A stretch of DNA of 64,000 bases from Anastatus disparis. Taxonomy: Eukaryota > Arthropoda > Insecta > Hymenoptera > Eupelmidae. A model generated the notes under the pieces. That model worked only from the letters and a program-made list of their open reading frames with translations. It was not told where the DNA came from and did no database searches. The position numbers were made by a program, and so were the translations under genes. Of this stretch, positions 38,419 to 50,828 are shown piece after piece. The DNA is taken from the NCBI GenBank assembly GCA_017163975.1, contig JAFFSR010000244.1, positions 12,959,501-13,023,500 on the forward strand. The letters are read 5' to 3'. Position 1 is the stretch's first letter. The number at the start of each line of letters is the position of its first letter.

Positions 38419-39392
38419 ATAAAATTTGTGAATTGTTTTCTCGCTCCAAACAAAAAAATATGGAATCAAACAGGTACCATTAGATGGGTAATTTGGTCCT
38501 CTATCAGCCTAAAAAATTTCAGCAAAAAAAAAAGATGGCCTTTTTGAGAAAAATGCATGTGCATAAAAAGTGCATTTTTTTGTAAAATGCATATATGGGG
38601 ATATCCGTGGAACTTTTTAATTTTGAGAGGTCGACTTCACAATAATTCAAAAGTCTATAATACAAGTTTCTAGAGTGGCACACACTTCAATAAGGGCTTA
38701 AATTACTCGTTTCTGTGAGTAGAATATGTAATTAAATTTTAGTATTAATTGAAAAATCGGTCATCACGGTACATAATTTTATACGCCAAAAATGATACTT
38801 TTTTTTATATTTTTCTACGTGTGTTTCTTGAGCTATAAAAAAATGACCGTACTTTCGATCATTCTCAAATTTTTTGAGCATAATGAATATAGTAAAAACA
38901 ACAGTTTAAGCCTACCCTGGTACATGTGCCCCTCTTTAGGTAGCTGTTTGACTATTTTCGATAATTTCAATAATCCCATGAAGAATTATTATTATATTCC
39001 TTACTATGTGCATAATTATTTTTAGGAAATTTTCTGAATATGCTCTTTTGATTACTTTACTAATTTAATTACTAATCTTTTTAATGTGATTTGTCGTGTC
39101 TTAGATGTAACGCAAAAAGACAAAAGCCAAATTCAATTTTTGATAATCAAAAGATACAATTTTTTTTTTATTCACTTGTCAAAATTATGAGTAACAAAAA
39201 AGAAAGGGTTTCTCAAATTTCGGAGTTTTATTTCTTTTATTATACTTTGCAGAACATACTGTGACATACTATAAGAATTTTTCGAGTTTGACTCAATCAA
39301 TTTAAATTAAAATTTGTTTTGATGGTAAATAAGTTTATAAGTTTTATGAAAATTATTCAAAACGATATAAGATTTTTAATCAAGTAACTTAC
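38419..39392. repeat. Outer inverted homology, left side
   Basis: From about 38,940 to 39,390 the sequence is a diverged inverted copy of 59,000-59,270 plus 61,814-61,990 on the right. Shared words include CGACAAATCACA and AGCATATTCAGAAAATT. 38,419-38,940 has no recognised partner or gene. Confidence 0.6.
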
Positions 39393-40165
39393 TTATACAT
39401 TGATGTGGCCGTTGCTGTTCTTTTTTAGTAATATTGCCTACTGAAACTGGAAGAATCGCCATTGAGTTCTTTTCTATTAAATACTTGATATTGCCTTTTA
39501 ATTTTGAGACCGTATCTATGAAGCGTTCAACTGGTTTATTTTTTTCTTGGCCATGTTCAATAAGCCTTCACTCTGAAAGAAAATATAATATTACTAAATT
39601 TTAGGATTTTTATAATATTTATACAAGAAAATTGCTTACGTTGAATCAGCTTCTTCTGCTTGTACATAATTTGAAAGCGTAATAATCTGGAAGTGGTTAC
39701 CATAATCTAATCCTGCCACCTGCAGTGTCATTGTAAACAACATGTTCTTGACGGCTACTAAAACCAATTGTTGTTTTACGTATTAAATTGATAACGATCA
39801 ATCGTATATGAAAGAAGAATGTTCACTTGAATCCATACCAAATAAGAATACTTTTTTGCTGAGTACATTATTTAAATTTCATATTACTTACGAGAAAACT
39901 CGATTGCAGTTGGGCGTTTTCCTATGTCTTTCGACATTAAACTATTTAAGGATTCCGAATTATTATTAGTTCGAACGTCTAAGCCATAAACACTCCAAAT
40001 TTCTGGTTTTACAATTCGTATCCAGTAGTTTCTAATACGATTTATTAAATTTTTAAATATTTTTTTAATACCGGAATCCATCACAGGGACTTGTTGCTCA
40101 AATTCTTGCTCAATCTTGGTTGACGGCAAAAATACCAAAGCCAAAATTTTTCTTAATGCTTCCAT
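39393..40165 (-). CDS. MULE-type transposase C-terminal fragment, left copy
   Basis: Three minus-strand exons join in frame: 40165-39892, 39757-39640, 39565-39393 (about 188 residues, open at the 3' side). Exon 1 has WSVYGLDVRTNNNSES (residues 57-72), the W-x-V-Y...RTNN signature near the C-terminus of Mutator-like transposases and their relatives. Exons 2-3 read LFTMTLQVAGLDYG and ERFIDTVSKLKGNI. The DDE catalytic part is absent. The third junction uses an internal AG (AGTGAAG|G) to stay open and is less certain. Exon 1 lies inside the near-identical palindrome core; exons 2-3 lie outside it. The fragment points away from the palindrome axis, downstream of the zinc-finger gene. Confidence 0.55.
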
Positions 40166-41393
40166 AACTTTTTCATTTATGAAATATTAGTTTTTTACGA
40201 ACTTACAGATAGCCCAAAAAATTGTATTTCATTTTCATTTTTCAATATTTTTATATAAAATTAATTATAAATTGAAGTGCAGTAAAGAATAAAATTCGAA
40301 AGTTATTACGTAAGTACGGAAGTAAAGTAAATTTTGGTAGCTATCAATTTTGTAAAGGAATATAAAAAAGGGTGAATACGATTTTTTGTCACTTTCTAAT
40401 TACTAATTTTAACATAAACTTCTTATAGTTTTATTGAAAAATGATAAACATGCAACGTTGCAATCCAAGACTATCTTTTAAATGAATCATCGTTGACAAA
40501 AGTATAAGAATATATGTTATAAATGATTCCACTCAATTGTTTTAAGCAAAAATGAATATTTTTGCAAAATTAATATCGAAATCAAACGTTAATTAATTTA
40601 GTGTCTAAAGAGTAATTAAATTAATTGTTTTACAGTAGCTTTACCTATCTACAATCGCCACGTATATTCAAAGGATATAAAGCAGCGTATTTGTTAAACT
40701 TTATACTAATGATGAATAGATATAATTCGAATATCAAATTGTTATGTTGAAAGATATATACTACAATAACGTAGATTCAAAACGCTGCTAAGTGCTTTAG
40801 CGCAATGCTTCCTCATAGAGCTCATTGAGTTAGTGTAATTTTATTTTATTTTTTAAAATATTATTTCAATGTAAAAAACATAATTTCTATTCAATAAAAA
40901 TTAGTGTGTGCGTGTGAGTAAGTGATTAGGAAATAGGAAAAGAGAGACAGGGATGGATTAAAATAGAGTAAAAATGAGTATCAAATTACTTATTATATAA
41001 AGGTATCATTTTTTAAAGTTTGGGATTAATAGAACGTTGTTAAATATTTTTTTTAATGTGGCACTTTATTAAATGCTTTAATATTAAAATTGAAAATGTA
41101 CATGAATTTATTTATGTACAAAAGTATCTTAAATTTATATCACTCAATCTAAAATTAAAGTTGACATTGTTTATCAGTCACATTAATTACTTTCGATGGA
41201 CAAGTGTTTTCACATCTTAAAGTCTTCGTGTTAAATTTTTATTTATTAAATTTTTATTACAAAATTGATACTCAAAAGCGGGTTTGAAAGTATAATACAT
41301 CAGAAGCATGAAAATTTCCATTAGTTATAAAAATAGATGTTATTATATTTTTGTTCTGTCTCATTTTGCACACGACGTATGAACCTCTTGCAG
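40166..41393. other. Spacer between zinc-finger gene and MULE fragment, left arm
   Basis: 1.2 kb of AT-rich sequence, mirrored at 55,636-56,864. AATAAA words occur in the sense direction after the zinc-finger stop. No other feature. Confidence 0.5.
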
Positions 41394-44300
41394 TTATTTG
41401 TAATTTTTCCATAAGTTTTGGTTCTTCAACATTAAATGAGCTCGCCTAATGTGACTTGTCAAATTCGAGTTGTAGCATGTTTTGTACGTACAATATTTAC
41501 ATTGCAGATTTTTCGGTTTTTGACAAAACTTTACATGTTGTATAAAGCTCTCTCGATTTTGATAACCTTCTTTGTTACATTTTAAACATTTATAAGAATT
41601 TATTGATAATTTAATATCATGGATTTGTCTAATGTGAGAAACCAAGCCTTGAAAAGTTGGACAAGTTTTGTTGCATATTTTACATTGCAAAATCAACAAT
41701 GTTTCACATTTTGGACAGTTTTTTTCTTTACTATCACCATTAACTGTCTCGCCACAATACAAGCACTGGAGTTCGATTACATCAGAATTTTCTGGAACAT
41801 GAAAAATATATATCATTAGTTGTAATTGAAACAAATAATATAAAATATGGTAAAAAAATCGATTTTTACCATATTTTTTAATATTAATAAAGTACTGATG
41901 TCAATAATGAAGCTTCTATTCTATATTTTTTTAATACTCATAATTACCTACATTCATGTTTTTAAATAATTCGAACTCTGTTTAAGATATTTACCTGTGT
42001 TTTGCAAAATTAAAGTTCTTAACAAGTTTGATGATATTTCGCTATCTGAATCTTTTATATTGTTGGCATTGATTTCTATTATATTTTCTATTGTTTTTTC
42101 ATTCAGTTCTCGATGGGTATGTAAATGTGAACGAAGATTCTGTCTGTGTACTGTTTTATAAGGACATTTGGTACAAAAGTAGTTTGGCTCTTTTCCACAG
42201 TACTGTGTATGCTTTTTAAAGTCTCCACATTTTTAAAAGTTCTTACATTTTAAACATTGTAGACCAATATTTTGCTGTTCATTTGTATGTGCAATGTCTT
42301 TTTTATGTGCTTTTGTAACGTGATTTTTTATTAAACTACGTACAGTTGTTTCGTAGTTACATTTAACGCATTTGTAACTTGCTTCTGGTAGGCACTCGGC
42401 CTGGAAATGATACATCAACCCTTTGTAAGAATCATACATTTTTTTACATTTCCAACATTGGAAACGTAGAGCCTCATTACATTTTTGACAATGTTGTGAA
42501 ACAGTTTGGCTTGCAAATGGTTTTATTTCATTACATTTTATGCAGAAACGATCGATTTTTTTATCACCATCTGAAAATAAATAATCAATTTTTAATTTTG
42601 AACTTTTATTGGACGTGCTTGTACTTATTAAAAAGTACTTACCAGTTTTCTTTTTCTTTATTGAATACAAGTGATCGATCGAGTCTATTATCCTTTTTGA
42701 AGTTTCTGAAACAAGAACACAATTTACAAATTAGATAAATTTGATTTGTGAAGAAGTTAATTTTTTTTTATTTCACATTTTTAAAAGACAGAAAAATTAC
42801 ATGCGTTATAAATAAAAATAATTTAAATATTTTCATATTGACATATTTCTGCTTTTTATTTAATTCGTTTATTACTTCAGCGTATTGTCTATCATAAGTG
42901 TAAAAATAATATAAAAATTGCCTTACCGTTACGTTGACGTTTTTTCGTACTTAATCCGTTTGTCAATGTGCCGCTTGCTTCTTTATCATTATTGCAATTC
43001 TTATTAATGTTATCATCTTGATTATTTAACCTTGAATCTTGAATTAACTTCAGATCTTTAACTGAAATCAATTTGCCGTTCGTATCATTGTATTTTTTAT
43101 TTATTTTATCATTTTGGTTATTCAACTTTGAACCTTTAATTGATTTCACATTTTTAACTGAAGTTTCTGAAACAAAATATAAATTTTCAGTTAATAAACT
43201 ATTATATATTTTTTGTTTATTGCGAAAGTAAAAAGATTAAAAATAGTATAAAATAATATAATTACCTATATTTTGATTTTTTATTTTAACTGATGTCTTT
43301 GTAAATTCATCGCTTGTTTTTTCTTTACTATTAATTTTATTGTTATTTCCTCTGCATGTCTGTTTATGTCTCATCCCATTCGTGAATCTATTACCACATT
43401 TCGTGCATAAGTGAGTTTTAGTGAATACGTGAGTTTTCAAATGTTTATTCAACAGGTATTTGTTGGTGGTTGAGTAACTACACTTGTTACAGTGTAACTT
43501 TATTGCAAGAGAACAAGCAGTGTTCAAATGATATAAAATGCTGCAATAATTTTTGTACTGTTTATTACATTTCATACACTTGTAAAATAATAGTGTACGA
43601 CATTCTGGGCATTTTTTGTCGTATTTGTTAGCGTTATACAGCGTTTTATCACATTTAAAACAGTATGGGCTACTGATCCGTAATGGAGCTAAAAAATAGA
43701 AATTTTTTAAATATATTATTTGTTAAGACATCAACGTTGCTATATTACAGTGTCTAGATTAAACATATTACTATGTGCAAAACGTACTAAATATTAAAAA
43801 AACCTTAAATTTTCAATAATTGTAGTTATAATTAATTTTAAAATATTGTTCTAAGCAATTATTTTTACGAACTCAATAATAATAATTAGTATAAAAATGA
43901 TATTTGCTTTTTCTTATCATTACTATTTCAATATCTAAAACGAACGATTAATTAAAAACTGTCTTTACTAATTTTACTAATATTGAATAGAAAGTAATAA
44001 AGATATGAAATAAAGTGTAAAATACAATTTATATGTTAATTTTAACTTACTCTTCTTGTCTTGTTCTAGGAAAAAGTATTCATCATTATAATTATCGTCA
44101 CTTTCGACATTTAAGTAAATGGTGGACGTCGAACTTTCAGACGAAATGTCAATAACGTCAATATCTATGACATTATCACTTATTTCAGTTTCGTTTGCGT
44201 CACTGTTTCCAGATGTACAGTGATTGATTACAATTGGATTTTCAATTATATTATCAACCACAATACTACACCTTTCCAAAATATCTGCTCGGTTTGCTTC

Positions 44301-44658
44301 GTTTTTATTGCTACTTTTTAAATTCAAGTCATCGGTAAGTGATGAATTCTTAGATGGATTTTCAATGATAATTTCAGATTTTTTTAAATTATCACTTTTT
44401 GCAGTTTTATCGATATCATGGTTTTCAAAAATGCAGCAATTGGTTCCAGTTGGTTTTTTAGTAGTATTTTTAATTAAATGGTCGATTCTTTCGGCCAGTA
44501 CTCTTCCATTTTGTAGCTGGTATATCAATTTGTTAATATCAACATATTCATCTAATGATCCGTCTATAATAAAAAAAAATAATTTAATTTGTTTTCAAAA
44601 TAAAATTCTAAATAAATTTATAAATAAATAAAAACTTACGATTTGTTGGCGATTGCAT
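41394..44658 (-). CDS. Three-module zinc-finger protein, left-arm copy with premature stop
   Basis: Mirror of the right-arm gene. Exons: 44658-44640, 44563-44051, 43688-43266, 43166-42927, 42705-42643, 42570-41995, 41791-41394. All splice sites are conserved. In the sixth listed exon, around 42,210-42,240, three homopolymers are each one base shorter than in the right arm. The first contraction turns ...AACTTTTT into AACTTTTAA, a stop in the middle of zinc module 2. The third contraction would restore the frame. Every other comparable exon translates identically to the right copy. Either this copy is a very young pseudogene or, more likely given the pattern, the consensus is wrong here. Confidence 0.65.
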
Positions 44659-46196
44659 CTTATCAATGATCGGTTTGATTTCCAACTTTGATATTTTAAA
44701 ATAGCTGTAAAATAATAATTTACTGTATTATAAATAATGAATAATATTTCAAAAAGAATATTATTTGTTTCCGAGCATAGAATCATAAGTTGTTCGGAAA
44801 TAATAATAAATTATACTAGATATAAACAGAATCTTGATATTATAGTTTAAAAAATTCTCGTAAAATTATTTTGAGCTTTGGCTTGTTCAATTTAAAACTA
44901 TTTAAAAATTTTTGAAGTATCGCCATAGTAATGTACATTTATTTGACATTAAAACCGATCCTTTTTACGAAATAAGATTTGTATGCTTTACTTTATATTG
45001 GAAATTAGATTTTTATTTAACTTAGCAATATTTTCCCTTATTCAAAATTATGAAAGAAACTAAAACTCGATTTTTCTTAAGTTACATACAATTATGTTTA
45101 AATTTTAAGATTTTTTGAAGAAAACTAAACAAAATTTTTAATTTATGGACTAGAAAGTGTAAAGAAAAAAAAACCTTATTGGATATTTAGTAAAACCATA
45201 AGTGCAACTAAACTATTTTTGAAGAATCTTTCGAAATGTATTATTAATTACTGTACGCAAATAAATAAGAAAAACAATACTTACATTGTTAATTTTGATG
45301 TAAACTTTTGTAAATCCAATTTGGATGACACTAAAATAACAGTCAAATTTATTTGAATAAGACGTTTATTAAAGTAAAAAACGTATGTATTAAGTACGAA
45401 TGCAAGTTCGTATATTTTAAATAAAATATGTGTTGGCTTCAAGCAGCAAAAATATCTACAAGTATTAATTTAAATTTGAAAATTTTGAAAATTTTGAACT
45501 TGTTTAAATTTTGATGTGCACTATACACTTATTTGTGTTAAACTGACGAAATCCTTCGATGCTTTTCTAATTTATACGCATTGCAGGTATAGTAGTGAGA
45601 TTAACAGAAATGTATAATGTTGGAATAGTAATTGCCTTTTCATGTAGGTAATTTTAAGATAATCCTAATGTCTAAATAACGCCTCCCTTTTCAGGTAAAG
45701 ACTCTTTCCGTTTCTAAATATTATTAATTATGGATAATACTGGAATAACTTCAATGATTGAATATTATATTTCTCGTTCAAACGTAATGGATTAATATTC
45801 AAAGAATCATAAAGTTGGTTAGGGTAAAGTAGAAATTTAAAACAAAATTTTAAATTCCTAAAATTTATTCTCTTTAAAGTATTATAAACGAATTAAAATT
45901 AAAGTTAAATGGGGGTAGAATATTTTTTTTCTTCAAATTAAGAATAGTTAGCATATATTATTATCTTGTATTAGCAAATATATACGGATCAAAATTATAT
46001 TGCATTCATTAAAAGTATTTAGGCGGCAGATTATTTTGAAGTTGATTATATTATAATATTATCAATGATCATTTAATTTTAACATATTTTTCATCATAGT
46101 TTAATTTAGTCAACCAATATATTAAATCATGAAATCAAAAAATTCAATTATTTTATTACATTCAAAATAAAAGCATTACATTCTAAATAAAAATAT
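44659..46196. other. Upstream region of zinc-finger gene, left arm
   Basis: Mirrors 50,829-52,365. It contains a possible upstream exon (mirror of 51,696-51,741) and AT-rich sequence. No element with clear ends. Confidence 0.45.
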
Positions 46197-47090
46197 TTAA
46201 AATATACTTTTTTTATATACTAACGCGTGAAGTCCATGCGTGAAGTTAAAAAATCCATGCATGAAGTGTAAATTATTTTACTCTGTTCGTAAAGTAAAAA
46301 AGCACATGTGTGAAGTAAAATCACTTCACGCACAGCAATCATAACAAAGCGGAAAATTTATATAATATTAACATAATTAAATTTTTTATAGCATTGCGTG
46401 AAATAAATTCGCACTTTCGACATGCTTTCCCCAGGCAAAAATAGCCTATTTTTTAACAGTGAAAAAAAAGAAATGTGAAAAGATTTTAACTTTTTTATAC
46501 GGTTCAATAAAGAAAGACTAATTTTAGATGTGCCTTAACACTTGATCAACAAGGAAAATCAGTATAATAATTTGATATCTTGATTATTTTATAGAGTTTT
46601 CATTGATAATTATAAGGTGTAGATTATTGGAACTCATTAATATTAACAATTTCGAAATTAAATAACAATTATAAGCAAGTAAAATACGAGTAAAACTTAA
46701 ATTGATTGTAGCGTAACATACAAAGCGAAGAGGTATAGTCATTTCGGCGTTGTATTATAAAATGCTTCGGAGAATCCCCTATTACTACGCACGATTGCTA
46801 TTGCTATACTATACATAAGTTACCTCCTCACCACTCCTACGACGCTAATACATACGTGAGACAAAATTTAAATTTATGATAATAATTATTATAACACATT
46901 TTAAGTATATTTTTAAAATAATTTTTTTAAATCTTTTCCGATTTATCATTTACGGAACGCCTAATACTTGCTTTTTTACAGTTTTCGTTTTTATTTTTTG
47001 AATTATCATTCATGAAGTACATAGTTTTTGTTTGTTATTGTTTTTTATTAGTACAGATTAAATATGGCGAATTTATATCACTCGAGCTAT

Positions 47091-47229
47091 AAAATAGTAT
47101 AAGATACTCGTGGCTTCAATGTCCTATTATTTCACGGCGTTTAGCAGCCTCGTTACGCTCGGCTGCTAATCTCACGCCGTCAAATAATGGACCATTTCAG
47201 TCACTTGTATCTTAATATACTATTTTGCA
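47091..47229. repeat. Hairpin repeat with CGAGG tip (family member b)
   Basis: AAAATAGTAT ... ATACTATTTT ends. The apex is GCAGCCTCGTTACGCTCGGC inside a long stem. Mirrored at about 49,796-49,934. Confidence 0.7.
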
Positions 47230-47504
47230 GAAGGACAAAAGTTTTAGAACGGAGTTAAAGATTGCAGTTTCTAAACTTACGTCGAATTTCTACCCAATAT
47301 CAGATAACCGAAAAAAATCATTTTCACGTACCTAAATTTTGACCAGAGCTAAGGAAGTATTTGACCGCAAAATTTTTCAAATATTTTTTTGACTTGGTTT
47401 GTTTATTGTTTAAAATTATAGACTTCAATATTATTTATATGCCAATTTAAAAAAAAAGTATTCGAATACATTCGAGTATTCAAGAAAAGTATTCTCGAAT
47501 ACTT

Positions 47505-48060
47505 TTAAGGTTGTTCTGCACTGTTAAAAAATGCATGAAATTTGCTTCCAGTACATGCATTAAATTTTCTGAAAATATATTAAAATTACGATAAAATGTA
47601 TTAATTTTCATGCAAATCATCATTAAATTTTATTTATTATGATGAAATTTATTTTTTAACAGTGTGGCTATACAGTCTGTGTCAAAAGTTAGTATTTTCG
47701 ATAATGGTTTATATTTTTGGGTAGAGACGGTTTATTTAATTTTTCACATAGTAATTTATTAGATAATATTAAAACAGTCATTTTGAACTTTGTTTCATTT
47801 AAATATAACAATTTATTAAAAAGTTGTATCATTTTAAAGTTTATAACTTTTACCGAAATTTAATGTAATCATAAACAAAGGTGTCAAAGTTTCAAAAATA
47901 ATTTTATTTGACAGCAACAAAGTTTATTTTGTTCAGTTTTAAATTTGTAATCTATTAACAAGGATAGAATTTCAATTTTTATTTTTTACTTAAATTCATT
48001 GCCGATTTTCTACGATGAAACAGTGAGTACAATCTTAGATATATGCATTTTTCCGTAAAC
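47505..48060. mobile_element. Half copy of the TTAA foldback family
   Basis: Begins TTAAGGTTGTTCTG and, after the nested MITE, continues GGCTATACAGTCTGTG as in the element at 2739-3424. It runs through the loop region (about 48,015-48,053) and then stops, so only one arm plus the loop is present. Mirrored at about 48,965-49,520. Confidence 0.75.
47519..47664. mobile_element. 146-bp MITE with CACTG ends and TG duplication
   Basis: CACTGTTAAAAAAT...ATTTTTTAACAGTG, flanked by TG (47,517-47,518 and 47,665-47,666). It splits the foldback word TTCTGGCTATAC, which proves insertion. Mirrored in the right arm at about 49,361-49,506. Confidence 0.85.
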
Positions 48061-48312
48061 AATTAGCAATAAATTTCCCTACTGCTATTATTGCAAACAA
48101 CATTTATTTAACTGTAAATTAAATAATTAACAAAATTATTCGTGCGACGTACATGGATATCCGCTTTGTTATGATTGCTGTGCGTGAGGTGATTTTCCTT
48201 CACACATGTGCTTTTTTACTTTACGAACAGAGTAAAATAATTTACACTTCATGCATGGATTTTTTAACTTCACGCATGGACTTCACGCGTTAGTATATAA
48301 AAAAAGTATATT

Positions 48313-48712
48313 TTAAGGGGAGACACAAGTAAAACTGTGTTTCTCAACAAAAAAATGACGTTTTTTATTTTTAATTTTTAACCCATAGCACTTACAACGT
48401 AATCCATGCGTAATGTTGTTCAAAATAATCTGAAAAATCTATGAAAAAATTTTCAGCCTGAAATATTAAAAACTGTGCGACTAGTTCCATTTTAACTGCT
48501 GCTCGGTTTACTGGTAAATGAGGCAGTAGCTAAAATGGAACTAGTCGCACAGTTTTTAATATTTCAGGCTGAAAATTTTTTCATAGATTTTTCAGATTAT
48601 TTTGAACAACATTACGCATGGATTACGTTGTAAGTGCTATGGGTTAAAAATTAAAAATAAAAAACGTCATTTTTTTGTTGAGAAACACAGTTTTACTTGT
48701 GTCTCCCCTTAA
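48313..48712. mobile_element. Palindromic TTAA MITE at the exact axis of the giant palindrome
   Basis: TTAA (48,313-48,316; 48,709-48,712) flanks GGGGAGACACAAGTAAAACT and its complement. The 392-bp element is inverted-repeat almost throughout, with a short loop near 48,500-48,525 where the two halves differ (AACTGCTGC versus AGCTACTGC). Its centre coincides with the axis of the 17-kb palindrome. Element A and its mirror abut it directly. Confidence 0.9.
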
Positions 48713-50828
48713 AATATACTTTTTTTATATACTAACGCGTGAAGTCCATGCGTGAAGTTAAAAAATCCATGCATGAAGTGTAAATTATTTTACTCTGTTC
48801 GTAAAGTAAAAAAGCACATGTGTGAAGGAAAATCACCTCACGCACAGCAATCATAACAAAGCGGATATCCATGTACGTCGCACGAATAATTTTGTTAATT
48901 ATTTAATTTACAGTTAAATAAATGTTGTTTGCAATAATAGCAGTAGGGAAATTTATTGCTAATTGTTTACGGAAAAATGCATATATCTAAGATTGTACTC
49001 ACTGTTTCATCGTAGAAAATCGGCAATGAATTTAAGTAAAAAATAAAAATTGAAATTCTATCCTTGTTAATAGATTACAAATTTAAAACTGAACAAAATA
49101 AACTTTGTTGCTGTCAAATAAAATTATTTTTGAAACTTTGACACCTTTGTTTATGATTACATTAAATTTCGGTAAAAGTTATAAACTTTAAAATGATACA
49201 ACTTTTTAATAAATTGTTATATTTAAATGAAACAAAGTTCAAAATGACTGTTTTAATATTATCTAATAAATTACTATGTGAAAAATTAAATAAACCGTCT
49301 CTACCCAAAAAATATAAACCATTATCGAAAATACTAACTTTTGACACAGACTGTATAGCCACACTGTTAAAAATAAATTTCATCATAATAAATAAAATTT
49401 AATGATGATTTGCATGAAAATTAATACATTTTATCGTAATTTTAATATATTTTCAGAAAATTTAATGCATGTACTGGAAGCAAATTTCATGCATTTTTTA
49501 ACAGTGCAGAACAACCTTAAAAGTATTCGAGAATACTTTTCTTGAATACTCGAATGTATTCGAATACTTTTTTTTTAAATTGGCATATAAATAATATTGA
49601 AGTCTATAATTTTAAACAATAAACAAACCAAGTCAAAAAAATATTTGAAAAATTTTGCGGTCAAATACTTCCTTAGCTCTGGTCAAAATTTAGGTACGTG
49701 AAAATGATTTTTTTCGGTTATCTGATATTGGGTAGAAATTCGACGTAAGTTTAGAAACTGCAATCTTTAACTCCGTTCTAAAACTTTTGTCCTTCTGCAA
49801 AATAGTATATTAAGATACAAGTGACTTGAAATGGTCCATTATTTGACGGCGTGAGATTAGCAGCCGAGCGTAACGAGGCTGCTAAACGCCGTGAAATAAT
49901 AGGACATTGAAGCCACGAGTATCTTATACTATTTTATAGCTCGAGTGATATAAATTCGCCATATTTAATCTGTACTAATAAAAAACAATAACAAACAAAA
50001 ACTATGTACTTCATGAATGATAATTCAAAAAATAAAAACGAAAACTGTAAAAAAGCAAGTATTAGGCGTTCCGTAAATGATAAATCGGAAAAGATTTAAA
50101 AAATTATTTTAAAAATATACTTAAAATGTGTTATAATAATTATTATCATAAATTTAAATTTTGTCTCACGTATGTATTAGCGTCGTAGGAGTGGTGAGGA
50201 GGTAACTTATGTATAGTATAGCAATAGCAATCGTGCGTAGTAATAGGGGATTCTCCGAAGCATTTTATAATACAACGCCGAAATGACTATACCTCTTCGC
50301 TTTGTATGTTACGCTACAATCAATTTAAGTTTTACTCGTATTTTACTTGCTTATAATTGTTATTTAATTTCGAAATTGTTAATATTAATGAGTTCTCAAT
50401 AATCTACACCTTATAATTATCAATGAAAACTCTATAAAATAATCAAGATATCAAATTATTATACTGATTTTCCTTGTTGATCAAGTGTTAAGGCACATCT
50501 AAAATTAGTCTTTCTTTATTGAACCGTATAAAAAAGTTAAAATCTTTTCACATTTCTTTTTTTTCACTGTTAAAAAATAGGCTATTTTTGCCTGGGGAAA
50601 GCATGTCGAAAGTGCGAATTTATTTCACGCAATGCTATAAAAAATTTAATTATGTTAATATTATATAAATTTTCCGCTTTGTTATGATTGCTGTGCGTGA
50701 AGTGATTTTACTTCACACATGTGCTTTTTTACTTTACGAACAGAGTAAAATAATTTACACTTCATGCATGGATTTTTTAACTTCACGCATGGACTTCACG
50801 CGTTAGTATATAAAAAAGTATATTTTAA
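48709..50828. mobile_element. Element A, right-arm mirror copy
   Basis: Inverted duplicate of 46,197-48,316, TTAA to TTAA (48,709-48,712 and 50,825-50,828). Carries the same nested foldback half copy, CACTG MITE and hairpin (about 49,796-49,934). Confidence 0.85.

Larger units (their letters stand above)
46197..48316. mobile_element. 2.1-kb TTAA-flanked non-autonomous transposon (element A), left arm
   Basis: TTAA at 46,197-46,200 and 48,313-48,316 flanks inverted repeats of about 150 bp starting AATATACTTTTTTTATATAC (46,201-46,351 and 48,162-48,312). A piggyBac-type duplication. No transposase frame. Inside are a hairpin-family member (47,091-47,229) and a half copy of the 2.7-kb foldback (47,505-48,060), itself split by a 146-bp MITE. 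Confidence 0.85.
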
